Shown: positions 25,258 through 33,369, counted from the first letter of the stretch. The stretch is DNA of 64,000 bases from Sulfurimonas sp. (GCF_028713515.1 NZ_JAQTOD010000001.1:310001-374000); one strand, 5' to 3'. The notes: a model not told the origin generated them from the letters alone. Numbers and translations: made by a program.

Positions 25258-27975
25258 ATGAGCAAAGTAGTAACGGTAATAGATACATTTGGTTTTTTCT
25301 TTCGTAGTTTTTATGCACTTCCACAACATCTTAAAAACAGAGATGGTTTTCCAACAGGACTTTTAACTGGTTTTATAAATTTTATTTCAACTCTTCAAAA
25401 ACAACACGATAGTGATTACATAGTTTTTGCAGTTGATTCTAAAGGTTCGACTTTTAGAAATGAGATAGACGCAAATTACAAAGCAAATCGTCAAGCACCG
25501 CCACCAGAGCTTATTATGCAGCTTCCAATCGCAATTGAGTGGATTGACAAAATGGGCTATAAGACGCTTGGAAAAGTTGGTTTTGAAGCAGATGATGTTA
25601 TTGCCACGGTTGTAAAGTTTGCGAAAGAGCAAAATTATATTGTTCGTATCGTCTCTCATGATAAGGATTTATACCAACTCATAGATGATGGAAAAATTGT
25701 TTTAGTAGATGCTATAAAAAGAACAACAGTTGATGAAGAGGCTTGTTTTGCGAAATATGGTGTAACTCCAAAGCAGTTTATAGACTATCAGTCGATTCTG
25801 GGAGATAGTGCAGATAATGTACCAGGAGTTAAAGGGATAGGAAAGGTTGGGGCGGAAAAACTCATCAAGGAGTACGGTTCTCTTGATAACATATATGAAA
25901 ATATAGAAAATATTACCGGTGCAAATCAGAAGAAACTTATAGAATCAAAAGAGCAGGCTTATATGTCTAAAATGCTTGTTAGCTTAAGAGACGATGTTTA
26001 TGATAGTTTTGATTTTGAAGAGTTTAAAATGGATATAGAACATCCGTTTTTAAATATTTATGATGAGCTTGTAAAGTATGAACAGAATGCAATATTAAGG
26101 GTTTTGCATGCTAAAAATATGGTTAGTAGCGAAACAAAGCAACAAGCGCAAGAGATAGCAGATGAGCAAAGTGCAAAAACAAAGAGTGTTGATTTTAATC
26201 CAATACTTATAACTGATGAGAGTCTCTTAGATGCTATTTTGTCTAAGCTTGATGAGAATACAATAGTTGCGTTTGACACGGAGACAACTGGTCTGGATTA
26301 TGAAAAAGATTCACTTGTAGGTTTTAGCTTTTGTTTTGAAGAACAAGATGCGTATTATGTTCCGATTGCTCACTTTTATCTTGGCGTACCACAACAAATA
26401 AGCAAAGACGCTGCAAAAAAAGCAATTAGAAAAATCTTTAAATCCCGTGTTGTTGGGCATAACATAAAGTTTGACCTACATTTTGTAACTAGATTTTTAG
26501 AAGATGATGAGTTAGAAATTTATGCAGATAGTATGATTTTGGCTTGGCTTGTGGACTCAGATAGTGCACTTTCTCTTGATAAACTCTCGCAAACACTGCT
26601 CAATCACCAAATGATAGCTTTTAAAGATACTGTAAAAAAAGATGACACATTTGCAAATGTAGATTTAGAAGATGCTTGTAAATATGCAGCTGAAGATGCG
26701 TTTGTGACACTAAAGTTATATGTTTTGTTATTAGAGAAATTAGAGCTTCAAGATGCATCACACATAATAAAAGAGGCGTTTAGTGTTGAGATGCCTTTTA
26801 TAAAAACACTTCTTCATATGGAAAAAGATGGGATAGCTGTTGAGCGTGCATTTTTGGAGAAATTCTTAGTAGAGGTTAAAGAGACTCTTGCCGAACTGAC
26901 AAAAAAAATATACACGCAAGCTGGTGGTGAGTTTAATATCAACTCAACACAGCAACTAGGAAATATACTCTTTGAAAAGCTTGGTTTACCTGTCGGCAAA
27001 AAGACAAAAACTGGATACTCAACAAATGAAGATGTGCTTAGTCAACTTTGTGATTCGCATGATATTATCCCTTATCTTTTGGAATACAGAGAGGTCTATA
27101 AACTTTTTTCTACATATATTGAGCCCCTTTTAAAACTTAGCTATGAAGATGAGCAGGGTAGGGTTCATACATCTTTTGTACAAACAGGAACCACAACGGG
27201 ACGACTAAGTTCTAAAAATCCAAATCTGCAAAATATACCAGCGAGAACTTCACTTGGTTTAAAAATAAGAGAGGCTTTTGTTGCGCCAAAAGGGAAAAAA
27301 CTCATAGGTATAGACTACTCGCAGATTGAACTCAGGCTTTTGGCTCATTTTTCTGGGGATAAGGTTTTGGTTGATGCTTTTAAAAATAACAAAGATATTC
27401 ACAGGCAAACAGCCGTGGCTCTTTTTGGCGAAGATGAAGCAGATGCAAAGAGAAATATAGCAAAAACAGTAAACTTTGGACTGCTTTATGGGATGGGACA
27501 AAAAAAACTCTCAGATACTCTTAGCATAACCACTAAAGAGGCAAAAGAGATTATTGAGAAATATTTTCAATCATTCCCAACCGTAAAAAGTTATTTTCGC
27601 TCCATAGTTGATAGTTCAAAAGAGAGAGGATTTGTAGAGACCATCCTCGGACGCAGACGCTATTTTGACTATGAAAATGCATCGCCAATGTTTAGAGCAT
27701 CTTATGAGAGAGAAGCAGTAAACAGCGTATTTCAGGGAAGTGCTAGTGACTTGATTAAGCTCAGTATGAATAAAATAGATAGTTTGATTAGACATAAAAA
27801 CCTAAATGCAAAAATGCTTCTGCAAATCCATGATGAGCTGATTTTTGAGGTAGATGAAAATCAGGCAGATGAACTCGGCAGAAAGTTTAAAGCAATTATG
27901 GAGGAGATAATGGAGTTAAGAATTCCTCTTGTTGCTAGTATGAATATTGGTAATAACTGGAGTGAGTTAAAGTAA
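25258..27975 (+). CDS. polA: DNA polymerase I
   Basis: Repair and Okazaki-fragment-processing polymerase, 905 aa, with all three domains. The 5' nuclease (about 1-290) shows DTFGFFFRSFYALP and FAVDSKGSTFRNEIDANYKANR. The 3'-5' exonuclease (about 310-490) keeps its catalytic acids in FDTETTGLD, HNIKFDLHF and AAEDAF, so proofreading should be intact. The polymerase domain has motif A DYSQIELRLLAHFSGD, motif B RNIAKTVNFGLLYGMG and motif C QIHDELIFEV. The 3' end is 9 bases of sense before native sequence gives way to the island edge about 120 bp on. Confidence 0.98.
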   Translation: MSKVVTVIDTFGFFFRSFYALPQHLKNRDGFPTGLLTGFINFISTLQKQHDSDYIVFAVDSKGSTFRNEIDANYKANRQAPPPELIMQLPIAIEWIDKMGYKTLGKVGFEADDVIATVVKFAKEQNYIVRIVSHDKDLYQLIDDGKIVLVDAIKRTTVDEEACFAKYGVTPKQFIDYQSILGDSADNVPGVKGIGKVGAEKLIKEYGSLDNIYENIENITGANQKKLIESKEQAYMSKMLVSLRDDVYDSFDFEEFKMDIEHPFLNIYDELVKYEQNAILRVLHAKNMVSSETKQQAQEIADEQSAKTKSVDFNPILITDESLLDAILSKLDENTIVAFDTETTGLDYEKDSLVGFSFCFEEQDAYYVPIAHFYLGVPQQISKDAAKKAIRKIFKSRVVGHNIKFDLHFVTRFLEDDELEIYADSMILAWLVDSDSALSLDKLSQTLLNHQMIAFKDTVKKDDTFANVDLEDACKYAAEDAFVTLKLYVLLLEKLELQDASHIIKEAFSVEMPFIKTLLHMEKDGIAVERAFLEKFLVEVKETLAELTKKIYTQAGGEFNINSTQQLGNILFEKLGLPVGKKTKTGYSTNEDVLSQLCDSHDIIPYLLEYREVYKLFSTYIEPLLKLSYEDEQGRVHTSFVQTGTTTGRLSSKNPNLQNIPARTSLGLKIREAFVAPKGKKLIGIDYSQIELRLLAHFSGDKVLVDAFKNNKDIHRQTAVALFGEDEADAKRNIAKTVNFGLLYGMGQKKLSDTLSITTKEAKEIIEKYFQSFPTVKSYFRSIVDSSKERGFVETILGRRRYFDYENASPMFRASYEREAVNSVFQGSASDLIKLSMNKIDSLIRHKNLNAKMLLQIHDELIFEVDENQADELGRKFKAIMEEIMELRIPLVASMNIGNNWSELK

Positions 27976-28120
27976 TCTGCTGATGCAATACTCAGTACAC
28001 ACTTACTACTAGTTTGAAACAATTTTACTTAAGATATATCGATATAAATGATTTGTAATCTCCTAGTTAATGTAGTTTTTAATAATATTGATTAAACATA
28101 AAAAGCCATCTTGGGCAATG
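27976..28120. other. Gene-free spacer, left edge of the compositional island
   Basis: AT-rich sequence of native type follows polA with no ORF, tRNA or clear terminator. Around 28101-28120 it holds AAAAGCCATCTTGGGCAATGCT. Its 12-mer GCCATCTTGGGC recurs at 28996 in the leuA leader region. On the minus strand it could form a weak AGCAT/ATGGCT hairpin followed by TTTTTA, acting as terminator for the DUF1294 remnant. Confidence 0.4.
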
Positions 28121-28315
28121 CTATATTTTTTTTGATTTGTGACGAAAGATTTTTTGTGCAAAAACAGCTCCAACGCTTCCCCAAAAAAAGGCAAGACTCA
28201 AAAGTGTTTTTTCACTGACCTGTCGACGGTTAGTACGCGCTAAATATTTATCGTATCCAAATACAAAGAATGTCACGAGATTAAAAAATAGAAAAAGAAG
28301 AACGAAAGCTTTTAT
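28121..28315 (-). pseudogene. DUF1294 family membrane protein remnant
   Basis: Reading leftwards, the frame gives FFNLVTFFVFGYDKYLARTNRRQVSEKTLLSLAFF, then WGSVGAVFAQKIFRHKSKKI and a stop. This matches DUF1294 (NxxxFxxxxxDKxxA, RVSExTLL, GxxGAxxxxxxFRHKTxK). No ATG, GTG or TTG precedes the first membrane helix; the only in-frame start is a GTG inside it (28276). The last helix after RHKSKK is missing, with the stop falling right after an A8 run. So it appears broken at both ends at the island boundary. A shortened but expressed form cannot be excluded. Confidence 0.65.
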
Positions 28316-28399
28316 TGTTGGGGATTATAGCATATAAGGATTGTCGATTGTAGGAATATAATTTGCTTCTAAGACGATCGATACCCTTAAGGAGAGACG

Positions 28400-28810
28400 A
28401 TGCGATCCGTTTACAGTTCTTATAACAACAGCACCACCCCAACCACCACCAATTCCTATCAGCAAGACAAAGATAAATTGAACACGTTCATGGACAAAAT
28501 GAAAAAATCGATCGAGGGCGGTGATTTTGAGAGTGCCAAAGCACTGTTAGAAGAAGCCGACAAATTGGTTCAGACCAATTCTACCCAAAATAGAAGCACC
28601 AAGATAAGTCAACAGCAAGAGGAACTTAAAAGCCAGCTGGACACGCTCTCCGATACCCTCAATAAAAAAGACAAAAAATCGGCGTTAGAGACCATAACGA
28701 ACATCAAAGACGAGCTCAAAAACAATAAAAACCTTGTCTTAAAATCGCACAGCTCTTCCGACATCGTTGCCGAACTGCGATCGCAATTTTTACTCTCCGT
28801 TTATGCGTAA
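28400..28810 (+). CDS. Hypothetical coiled-coil protein, 136 aa
   Basis: I do not recognise a family. The N-terminus is low complexity (SSYNNSTTPTTTNSYQQ). A long heptad-rich helical region, about residues 24-115, follows (DKLNTFMDKMKKSIEGGDFESAKALLEEADKL, then QQQEELKSQLDTLSDTLNKKDKKSALETI), and it ends SDIVAELRSQFLLSVYA. There is no signal peptide or membrane helix. A strong ribosome site (AAGGAGAG) precedes the ATG. Codon use (ATC, GCC, GAC, CTC) matches the island and not the native genes. Helix pairs and Ala-containing repeats faintly recall TPR. It lies upstream of the leuA leader with 58 bp between. Confidence 0.75.
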   Translation: MRSVYSSYNNSTTPTTTNSYQQDKDKLNTFMDKMKKSIEGGDFESAKALLEEADKLVQTNSTQNRSTKISQQQEELKSQLDTLSDTLNKKDKKSALETITNIKDELKNNKNLVLKSHSSSDIVAELRSQFLLSVYA

Positions 28811-28836
28811 GAGTATTAAAACGTACAAAAATAAGC

Positions 28837-28842
28837 TACAAT
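28837..28842 (+). promoter_or_regulatory. Candidate -10 box for the leuA leader transcript
   Basis: TACAAT (within AAGCTACAATTTC) lies 26 bp upstream of the leader-peptide ATG, in the 58-bp gap after the coiled-coil gene. No convincing -35 is visible. Confidence 0.4.
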
Positions 28843-28868
28843 TTCACAACATATAAAAAGGAGAGACC

Positions 28869-28955
28869 ATGAAAAGTCATACCATGCCTATTTCAAACCC
28901 AATTACGGACAACCGTATCGCGAGCTTTTCTCTCCTCCTGCTAAACCTGCTGTAA
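28869..28955 (+). CDS. Leucine-rich leader peptide of leuA (28 aa)
   Basis: A short ORF too small for the track encodes MKSHTMPISNPITDNRIASFSLLLLNLL and stops 107 bp before leuA. It has a strong ribosome site (AAGGAGAG, 5 nt spacing). Six of the last seven codons are leucine (CTC CTC CTG CTA, then AAC, CTG CTG). A leucine run directly before the stop, upstream of the first leucine-pathway gene, is the hallmark of a transcription-attenuation leader peptide such as enteric leuL. It is followed by two competing hairpins and a T run (see next entry). The role is inferred from this arrangement. Confidence 0.82.
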   Translation: MKSHTMPISNPITDNRIASFSLLLLNLL

Positions 28956-29003
28956 TTTTCCTTTTTTCCCGTTTCTTTTTTTAATCTTTAGTTTTGCCAT
29001 CTT

Positions 29004-29039
29004 GGGCGTAATGCGTCCATATGTCGGCATTTTTTTATT
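29004..29039 (+). promoter_or_regulatory. Attenuator-like alternative hairpins upstream of leuA
   Basis: Two short structures share bases. GGGCG-taatg-CGTCC (29004-29018) could form first. The alternative AATGCG...CGGCATT (29010-29031, one bulged G) is directly followed by TTTTTATT and looks like an intrinsic terminator. Because they overlap, only one can exist at a time, as in terminator/antiterminator pairs. Stems are short (5-6 bp) and were found by eye, and the link to ribosome stalling on the leader codons is not worked out. Confidence 0.5.
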
Positions 29040-29062
29040 GTTAAACAGTTAAGGATAACTCT

Positions 29063-30370
29063 ATGCACACGCATACAAAATACACGCCGTATCCAACGGT
29101 AAAATTGGAGAATCGAGAGTGGGCGGATAAGTCTGCCACAGTTGCCCCTATGTGGGTTAGTACCGATTTACGAGATGGTAATCAAGCACTTGCTAATCCG
29201 ATGGGAACCCAGCAAAAGATCGCGTATTTCAAAGCGTTGGTTGAGTTTGGATTCAAAGAGATCGAGATTGCCTATCCGAGTGCATCACAGACGGAGTTTG
29301 ATTTTTGCCGTCGTTTGATAGAGGAAGGATTGATTCCCGATGATGTCACTATCGGTATCCTCGTTCCCTCGATAGAGCGTCATATCATTCGTAGTTTCGA
29401 GGCATTGCGCGGAGCAAAGCGAATTAATATGCACCTTTATAATCCAACCGCGTCGAATCAGCGCGATGTTGTGTTTAAACGGAGTAAAGAAGAAATCATC
29501 GCGTTGGCATTACAAGGGGTAGAGTGTATCAAACGCGAAGCAGGGACGTTTGAGGGAGAGGTGATATTCGAGTATTCGCCGGAGAGCTTTTCGCAGACGG
29601 AGTTGGAGTTTGCCCGTGACATCTCTAATGCCGTGATCACAGTATGGCAACCGACGCGAGAACAGCCGATGATCTTGAATTTGCCTAACACCTTGGAAGC
29701 GTGTTCGCCGAACATCTATGCCGATCGTATCGAATGGATGGGCAAACAGATCATTCACCGTGATTGTGTCATCATCAGCGTCCACCCGCATAACGACAGA
29801 GGGTGTGCGGTGGCGAGTGCGGAGTTGGCAGTATTGGCAGGTGCGCAGAGGGTGGAGGGGACGATCCTTGGCAACGGCGAGCGGGCAGGGAACGTCGATT
29901 TGGTGACGTTGATGTTTAACTACTACGCACAAGGGATCGATCCGAAGCTTCATATCCAAAAAGTCGATGAGATATTGAGCCGTATCACGGCGATTACCGC
30001 GCAAAGCGTCCCAGAACGTCATCCGTATGTGGGATCGCTTATCTATACCGCGTTTTCAGGGACACACCAAGATGCAATCAAAAAAGGGATTGAGCATCGT
30101 CGTACTCAGAGGAGCGATAGATGGGAAGTCCCGTACTTGGCAATCGATCCGCGCGATATAGGTCGGGAGTACACCGATACGATCCGTATCAACTCACAAT
30201 CGGGCAAAGGGGGCGTCGCTTATATCTTAAAAGAGATTTATGGCATCGAGATTCCCAAAGATATGCAGTCGATGATAGCCGACGAAGTGAAACGTATCTC
30301 CGAATCACGTGGCGGCGAGATCAGCAGTGATGAGATATTAGGGATTTATGAGGGGATGAGACGGTTGTAA
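29063..30370 (+). CDS. leuA: 2-isopropylmalate synthase, catalytic part only (no LeuA regulatory domain)
   Basis: The first committed enzyme of leucine synthesis, condensing acetyl-CoA with 2-oxoisovalerate. The N-terminus (YTPYPTVKLENREWADKSATVAPMWVSTDLRDGNQALANPM) belongs to the long actinobacterial/yeast-type LeuA. Metal and active-site motifs are present: STDLRDGNQ and VHPHNDRGCAVA. That type is normally about 550-600 aa, with a C-terminal leucine-binding domain. Here the protein ends at 435 aa just after the linker subdomain (EISSDEILGIYEGMRRL). No continuation is seen in any frame downstream, so it is a natural short form. Leucine feedback should be lost; attenuation by the leader may replace it. 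AAGGATAA precedes the ATG. Confidence 0.92.
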   Translation: MHTHTKYTPYPTVKLENREWADKSATVAPMWVSTDLRDGNQALANPMGTQQKIAYFKALVEFGFKEIEIAYPSASQTEFDFCRRLIEEGLIPDDVTIGILVPSIERHIIRSFEALRGAKRINMHLYNPTASNQRDVVFKRSKEEIIALALQGVECIKREAGTFEGEVIFEYSPESFSQTELEFARDISNAVITVWQPTREQPMILNLPNTLEACSPNIYADRIEWMGKQIIHRDCVIISVHPHNDRGCAVASAELAVLAGAQRVEGTILGNGERAGNVDLVTLMFNYYAQGIDPKLHIQKVDEILSRITAITAQSVPERHPYVGSLIYTAFSGTHQDAIKKGIEHRRTQRSDRWEVPYLAIDPRDIGREYTDTIRINSQSGKGGVAYILKEIYGIEIPKDMQSMIADEVKRISESRGGEISSDEILGIYEGMRRL

Positions 30371-30384
30371 AAGATGAGTGACTA

Positions 30385-30412
30385 GAGTACGCGATTCAAG
30401 ATTCGCGTGCTC
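30385..30412. terminator. Hairpin between convergent leuA and the HEPN gene
   Basis: GAGTACGCGA / TCGCGTGCTC forms a 10-bp stem with one G-U pair and the small loop region TTCAAGAT, reaching into the stop codon of the leftward gene. It is GC-rich, with no long T run on either side. Probable bidirectional transcription-end structure. Confidence 0.55.
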
Positions 30413-31217
30413 ATACCCTTTCAAGCTTATCTTTTTTCTTTAATATCCAGTAATCTAAATTACATCTACTATCAGAAATAATGCATATCATTAATTGTCC
30501 ATGACATATTGGACATCGTTCTATATCACACATATCTAAATGATATTCTCCCTTTTTTACACCACAATCATCACATGTGTCATGTTCAGGAAACTCATTA
30601 TTTATTCCATATACTTGACGAGAATAATATTTATATCCACTATTTGTTTTTTGTTTTAATGCTGTGTATTTTTGAGATAATACAATTTCTAATGGAAGAT
30701 AATTTGGTAGTTTTTGCCCTCTATATTCAACCCATTCATTTTTAAAATCAGATAACAGTTCTGATTCTCTTTTCCATAGTTTTTTATCAATATAATCATG
30801 TAGCTCAATTTGAAAATGCTTTTTATGGAAATAGTGAATAAATTCAAATAATTGTATAAATATGGAATATTGATGGGATGGATTGAGTTCATATTCATGA
30901 TGAACAATTTTATTTCTTTGAGAAATCGCACGATTTATTATTTTAGTTTCATCTGAATCTATATCAACATTAGCTATATTTTTTAATCTTTCAAGGGCTT
31001 GTTTTAAACTTACAGTGTTTTTAGGACTATCAATATTTTCATAAATTAAAATTGGATGTTCTTGATTTAGAAGATGTTTTAACATTAGTTCTAAACCTTG
31101 TATAAGATGTAGTATTGAAAATGATAAGTATTTTGAGTCTTTCTTAGCTTTTCTTGAATTTAATATTGCTTCATTGACAAAAGTATATGAATTTTCTATA
31201 AGTGATATTTTGTCCAT
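30411..31217 (-). CDS. HEPN-like protein with C-terminal zinc ribbon, 268 aa
   Basis: The N-terminal half is helical and carries SQRNKIVHHEYE (Arg101-x4-His106), the R-x4-H signature of HEPN domains, which are often RNases in toxin-antitoxin, Abi and CRISPR-linked systems. The segment LSFSILHLIQGLELMLKHLL fits the first HEPN helices. The C-terminus has a clustered metal site, CDDCGVKKGEYHLDMCDIERCPICHGQL (Cys215, Cys218, His226, Cys230, Cys235, Cys238). It is very AT-rich although flanked by the GC-richer island genes, so it probably came from another donor. It stands alone with no visible antitoxin. Nuclease or defence activity is inference. Confidence 0.72.
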   Translation of the reverse strand: MDKISLIENSYTFVNEAILNSRKAKKDSKYLSFSILHLIQGLELMLKHLLNQEHPILIYENIDSPKNTVSLKQALERLKNIANVDIDSDETKIINRAISQRNKIVHHEYELNPSHQYSIFIQLFEFIHYFHKKHFQIELHDYIDKKLWKRESELLSDFKNEWVEYRGQKLPNYLPLEIVLSQKYTALKQKTNSGYKYYSRQVYGINNEFPEHDTCDDCGVKKGEYHLDMCDIERCPICHGQLMICIISDSRCNLDYWILKKKDKLERV

Positions 31218-31299
31218 ATTTTTCCTTTAGCTTAAATTTTTATTCCCAACTATTATAATTAAAACAACTTATGCTTGCCAAATAAAAAGCACAAAGCAA

Positions 31300-32670
31300 C
31301 TATTGATGTGTAATTAAAAATACTTCCGCAAACGCTTCCACCGCACGCTCTATCTCCTCCATCTCAAAGCCCCCGAATCCCATCCGTATCGCGTCCCATT
31401 CTCCCCCTGAGTGGTTCTTTGCAAAATAGAGTTTGATTCCCGCTTCTTCGGCCCTGTGTCGTAATAGATCAAGGTCGATGTCTGACGCGGGGCGGATATT
31501 GATCGATAGACCGCCACCCTCGCTCATTATAGTAATCGCATCGCCCAAATGTTTGATAAGGCTCTGTTTCATCAGATCGTGCTTCTTGCGGTTCAGGTTT
31601 CGCACCCGTCGCAGATGACGTTCCCAATGCCCCTCGTGCATGAACAGTGTCAGCGTTTTTTGTTCCATCAGAGAGACTCGTGCGAACGTACCGTGGAAGG
31701 CTCGGTAACGATTCATGAGAGGGCGGGGAAGTACGAGGTATCCGATGCGCAGTGCAGGGGAGAGGGCTTTTGCAAACGTACCTATGTAGATGACACGCTC
31801 GGCATCGTCAAGTCCTTGAAGTGAGGGGATGGGACGGGAGCGGTAGGTGAGTTCGCTGTCATAATCGTCTTCGATGATGTAGGCGTCGTTTTGGCGTGCC
31901 CATTTGAGTAGGCGTAGACGGTTGGCGACGGGCATGGAGGAACCTGTGGGGTATTGGTGTGAGGGGGTGATATAGACCACACATGCATCGGACTCGGCAA
32001 GCTCATCAATCATGAGTCCATTTTCATCTACACCTATAGGGGTAATATCATAGAGATGGTGTTCAAAAACTTTTCTGGCGATATGGTATCCGGGGTGTTC
32101 GATGGCAAAGTGCGGATGGGTCGGACGGAGTATATCGGCGATCATCCCCATCGCATCAATAAACGCACCACTCACTATAATCTGAGATGAGTCGCATCGC
32201 ACGCCGCGCAACTCTGTGAGATAACGCGCTATCTCTGCTCTCAGCGCAAATTCTCCCTGCGGATCGGGGTAGGTACCCATGTCGAGATTCTCATCGACGG
32301 CACGGTTAAAAAGGCGTTTGTAGAGTTTGAGAGGAAAAAGGTCGCGAGATAATCGGACAGGGTAGAAGTTGTATCGGTATGTCGGTGAGGGTTTGGAAGA
32401 GGTCTCGTCTTTGGTTATCATCCCAATAGGGTGAAAATCTGCATCTGCGACATAATAGCCGCTTTTGGGACGGCTCTCGATATACCCTTCGGCATAGAGC
32501 TGTGCGTAGGCGGATTCAACGGTATTTTTGCTAATCTTGTACTCTTGGGAGATTTTACGGATAGATGGGAGTTTGCTTCCAATGCTTAAGTCGGTGGTAA
32601 TATTGTGTTTGAGCGCTTTGTAGAGCTGAAGATGCAAAGGAATATCTGAAGTAGCGTCGAGAAGATACAT
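31300..32670 (-). CDS. MocR/PdxR-type regulator (GntR HTH fused to class I aminotransferase)
   Basis: A transcription factor with an N-terminal GntR-type winged helix (HLQLYKALKHNITTDLSIGSKLPSIRKISQEYKISKNTVESAYAQLYAEGYIESRPKSGYYVA, about 10-75). A PLP-binding aminotransferase-like domain (about 120-450) follows. The PLP Lys region is YIGTFAKALSPALRIGYLVLP, and EDDYDSELTYRSRPIPSLQG is also diagnostic. Length 456 aa is typical. It is transcribed divergently from a PNPOx-like gene with 87 bp between them, the classic position of a MocR regulator controlling its neighbour. The PLP ligand suggests B6-related or detoxification control; the true target is inferred. Codon use is island-type. Confidence 0.92.
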   Translation of the reverse strand: MYLLDATSDIPLHLQLYKALKHNITTDLSIGSKLPSIRKISQEYKISKNTVESAYAQLYAEGYIESRPKSGYYVADADFHPIGMITKDETSSKPSPTYRYNFYPVRLSRDLFPLKLYKRLFNRAVDENLDMGTYPDPQGEFALRAEIARYLTELRGVRCDSSQIIVSGAFIDAMGMIADILRPTHPHFAIEHPGYHIARKVFEHHLYDITPIGVDENGLMIDELAESDACVVYITPSHQYPTGSSMPVANRLRLLKWARQNDAYIIEDDYDSELTYRSRPIPSLQGLDDAERVIYIGTFAKALSPALRIGYLVLPRPLMNRYRAFHGTFARVSLMEQKTLTLFMHEGHWERHLRRVRNLNRKKHDLMKQSLIKHLGDAITIMSEGGGLSINIRPASDIDLDLLRHRAEEAGIKLYFAKNHSGGEWDAIRMGFGGFEMEEIERAVEAFAEVFLITHQ

Positions 32671-32757
32671 AAACTGTCCCTATAGAATTGAAATATTTTG
32701 TCACTTGTTAAGAGTATAAATAAGCGATATAGTATCACAAAAAATAAAAGGAAATAG

Positions 32758-33369
32758 ATGAGACGCTCAGAGTTTGAAGTGACTGACAAAAAAGAGATTG
32801 AATCGTTTTTAGGTGAGTGCGAATACGGCGTGCTCTCGCTCATTAGTGGAGATAATCCCTATGGTATAGCAGTGAATTTTGCTTATGAGGATGGAAAGTT
32901 TTATTTTCATGGTGCACTCCAAGGGCGAAAAGCTGAAGCGATTGGAGAAGATACCAAATGTTCGTTTACGGTTGTGAAACCTTATGCGTATATCCCCTCG
33001 TATTTTAGCGATACCCGTTCGGCATGTCCCGCGACACAATTTTTTGTTTCGGTCATTGCAGGTGGAATGGTGACACGTATTGATGATCTCGTGCAAAAAG
33101 CTTTCGGACTTACGGCACTAATGGAAAAAATGCAGCCAGAAGGTGGATATGAGCCGATTGATGCGGCAAATCCGATCTATACGAAAATGATGAGTAAAAC
33201 TGGAGTGTATGTGATAGAGCCTGATTTCATCACCCTCAAAGTCAAAGCAGGGCAAAATTTACCTAAAGTTCGCCATGATGCAATAATGGAGCAGATAAAA
33301 GGTCGAAATAGCGCTATCGATCACGAAACCATATCGCTTATAAAACATACTCAAATCAAGGAATTGTGA
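32758..33369 (+). CDS. Pyridoxamine 5'-phosphate oxidase-like (NimA-like) flavin protein
   Basis: A 203-aa split-barrel flavoprotein of the PNPOx-like superfamily. The order RSEFEVTDKKEIESFLGECEYGVLSLISGDNPYGIAVNFAYEDGKFYFHGALQGRKAEAI fits the branch that includes nitroimidazole-resistance (Nim) proteins. ALQGRKAEAIGEDTKCSFTVV is the usual FMN-phosphate-binding stretch. True PNPO activity is less likely than a flavin-dependent reductase or detoxification role. It is divergent from the MocR regulator and overlaps the N-acetyltransferase start (TGATG), so the three form one regulated unit. AAAAGGAAA precedes the ATG. Confidence 0.85.
   Translation: MRRSEFEVTDKKEIESFLGECEYGVLSLISGDNPYGIAVNFAYEDGKFYFHGALQGRKAEAIGEDTKCSFTVVKPYAYIPSYFSDTRSACPATQFFVSVIAGGMVTRIDDLVQKAFGLTALMEKMQPEGGYEPIDAANPIYTKMMSKTGVYVIEPDFITLKVKAGQNLPKVRHDAIMEQIKGRNSAIDHETISLIKHTQIKEL

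Noticed and set aside
29510-30022. 170-aa minus-strand ORF inside leuA (also 29458-29715)
   Set aside because: It is antisense to the conserved catalytic region of leuA. High GC removes stop codons in shadow frames, and its protein is rich in Arg/His/Cys with no family pattern or ribosome site.
31549-31824. Plus-strand ORFs opposite the MocR regulator (also 31433-31618)
   Set aside because: Shadow frames in GC-rich sequence; the minus-strand gene has complete domains.
32701-32757. MocR operator in the divergent promoter region
   Set aside because: MocR sites are usually direct repeats, but none clear enough was visible by eye in the 87-bp gap.
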